From JBEATZ01 sp041178545 (GTDB taxonomy: Bacteria > Planctomycetota > UBA1135 > UBA2386): 8,209 nucleotides of DNA. The stretch lies in contig JBEGVB010000159.1 of the NCBI GenBank assembly GCA_041178545.1, positions 1 to 8,209 on the forward strand, written 5' to 3'. A program made the position numbers and the translations under genes. A model generated the notes under the pieces. It saw only the letters and a program-made list of their open reading frames with translations. It did not search any database and was not told the origin of the DNA. Below, in pieces: positions 7,142-8,209 of the stretch (position 1 is its first letter; the number at the start of each line of letters is the position of its first letter).

Positions 7142-8209
7142 TCAGTCTCGGGTGAGCCGGCCCTCGACGAGCCGCCAGATGCCGCGTGGGTTGCCGTCGC
7201 GCAGTTCCTCGGGCAGCAGCGCAGCAGGGACGTCCTGCCAGGCAACCGGCCGCACCCAGCGCGAGAGGGCCGCAGACCCGACGGACGTGCTGCGCGGGTC
7301 GCTGGACGCAGGCCAGGGCCCACCGTGCTGCATGGCATGGGTGACCTCCACACCGGTCGGCACGCCGTTCCAGACCAACCGGCCTGCCCGGTGGACCAAC
7401 ACGGCCATCAGTGCAGCGGCCACGGCTTCGTCCGACGGCTCCGCGTGCACGGTGGCCGTGAGCTGGCCGTCGAGGCTGCGCGCCACCGCAGCGTACTCCT
7501 CGGCAGATGCACAGTGCAGCACGACGGTGGCAGGGCCGAAGATCTCGTGCCGCACGGCCTCGTTGCCAAGCCATGTCGTCAGGGAACAGCCCAGGACCGT
7601 GGCACCGGCACCGGCTGCGGTCCCGGGTGAGCGGGCCTCGGCCAGCACCTGCACGCCCTCGACCGCGCGTGCGGCGGCGAGCTGCCGCGCGTGCGACTGG
7701 GCGATGGAGCAGTGCACCATGGTGCCTTGTTCGGCAGCGGCGATCCTTGCGACGAGGTCGCGGGCCATCGCACCGCCGCTCTCGTCCGCGGGCAGCACGA
7801 CGACACCGGGGCTGGTGCAGAACTGGCCGACGCCGAGCATCGCCGAGGCAGCAAGCTTCTCTGCGACCGCAGCGCCGCGCACAGCTGCCGCACCGGGCAG
7901 TACGAACACCGGGTTGACCGAGCCCATCTCCGCGTAGACCGGCACCGGCTGCGGTCGTTGCGAGGCGATGTCGAACAGGGCACGCCCGCCTGCGTACGAG
8001 CCGGTGAACCCCACTGCAGCGATGGCCGGGTGGCGCACCAGCGCGGCGCCGACCTCGTTCGAGCGCCCGTGCACCATCGAGAACACGCCTGCCGGCACGC
8101 CACAGCGCAGCACGGCAGCGTGCACGGCACGTGCCACCAGTTCGCTCGTCCCGGGGTGTGCAGGATGGGCCTTCACGACCACGGTGCAGCCCGCGGCCAG
8201 CGCCGAGGC
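7142..8209 (-). CDS. aldehyde dehydrogenase, alpha-ketoglutarate semialdehyde dehydrogenase type, N-terminus cut by window edge
   Basis: NAD(P)+-dependent aldehyde dehydrogenase. The closest remembered family oxidises 2,5-dioxopentanoate to 2-oxoglutarate in the non-phosphorylating breakdown of pentoses, aldarates or hydroxyproline. The C-terminal 355 residues are present; the frame is open to the right edge (the residues before the internal GTG at 8182 read ASALAAGCT, which fits the family), so about 150-170 N-terminal residues lie outside. Numbering from the edge, the pieces are VVVKAHPAHPGTS (10-22), GFTGS, the general base E94 in AEMGSVNPVFVLPG, the nucleophile C131 in GQFCTSPG, and EIFGPATVV. 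The C-terminal blocks GVPTGVEVTHAMQHGGPWPA and LRDGNPRGIWRLVEG are characteristic of this subfamily. It is convergent with the protease gene and its own operon lies outside the window. A broader-specificity fatty-aldehyde dehydrogenase is the main alternative. Confidence 0.92.
   Translation of the reverse strand, partial: ASALAAGCTVVVKAHPAHPGTSELVARAVHAAVLRCGVPAGVFSMVHGRSNEVGAALVRHPAIAAVGFTGSYAGGRALFDIASQRPQPVPVYAEMGSVNPVFVLPGAAAVRGAAVAEKLAASAMLGVGQFCTSPGVVVLPADESGGAMARDLVARIAAAEQGTMVHCSIAQSHARQLAAARAVEGVQVLAEARSPGTAAGAGATVLGCSLTTWLGNEAVRHEIFGPATVVLHCASAEEYAAVARSLDGQLTATVHAEPSDEAVAAALMAVLVHRAGRLVWNGVPTGVEVTHAMQHGGPWPASSDPRSTSVGSAALSRWVRPVAWQDVPAALLPEELRDGNPRGIWRLVEGRLTRD

Overview
The window is a high-GC bacterial chromosome segment with tightly packed genes and no mobile-element, CRISPR, rRNA or tRNA signature. 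The organism is probably a planctomycete or a related high-GC environmental bacterium. This rests on gene style: a secreted S41 protease with a HEAT-like N-terminus and EF-hand-like loops, Ala/Pro-rich linkers, poor Shine-Dalgarno signals, and an accBC pair next to moaC. No phylogenetic marker is present, so the assignment is tentative.

Layout. From about 4529 down to position 1, five minus-strand genes run in one direction: moaC (molybdopterin precursor synthesis), accB (biotin carboxyl carrier), accC (biotin carboxylase, GTG start one base after the accB stop), a secreted protein of unknown function (377 aa), and a UDP-glucuronate decarboxylase/UDP-xylose synthase. The last gene overlaps the secreted gene by ATGA and runs off the left edge. 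A gap of about 210 bp separates moaC from a divergent plus-strand gene, 4742-7078, for an exported PDZ/S41 C-terminal processing protease. After a short gap holding a strong GC hairpin comes a convergent minus-strand gene that runs off the right edge. It encodes the C-terminal 355 residues of an aldehyde dehydrogenase resembling alpha-ketoglutarate semialdehyde dehydrogenase.

How the genes work together. AccB and AccC form the biotin carboxylase half of acetyl-CoA carboxylase; the carboxyltransferase genes accA and accD are not in the window. The secreted protein and the UDP-xylose synthase are translationally coupled, which suggests a cell-envelope or surface-glycan link, but nothing here proves it. 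MoaC, the protease and the dehydrogenase have no evident functional tie to these.

No complete new system is visible. The points most worth a second look are the tandem EF-hand-like loops inserted just after the catalytic lysine of the protease, the orphan secreted protein coupled to a nucleotide-sugar enzyme, and three intergenic inverted repeats (in the moaC/accB, accC/secreted-gene and moaC/protease gaps) that could be regulatory.
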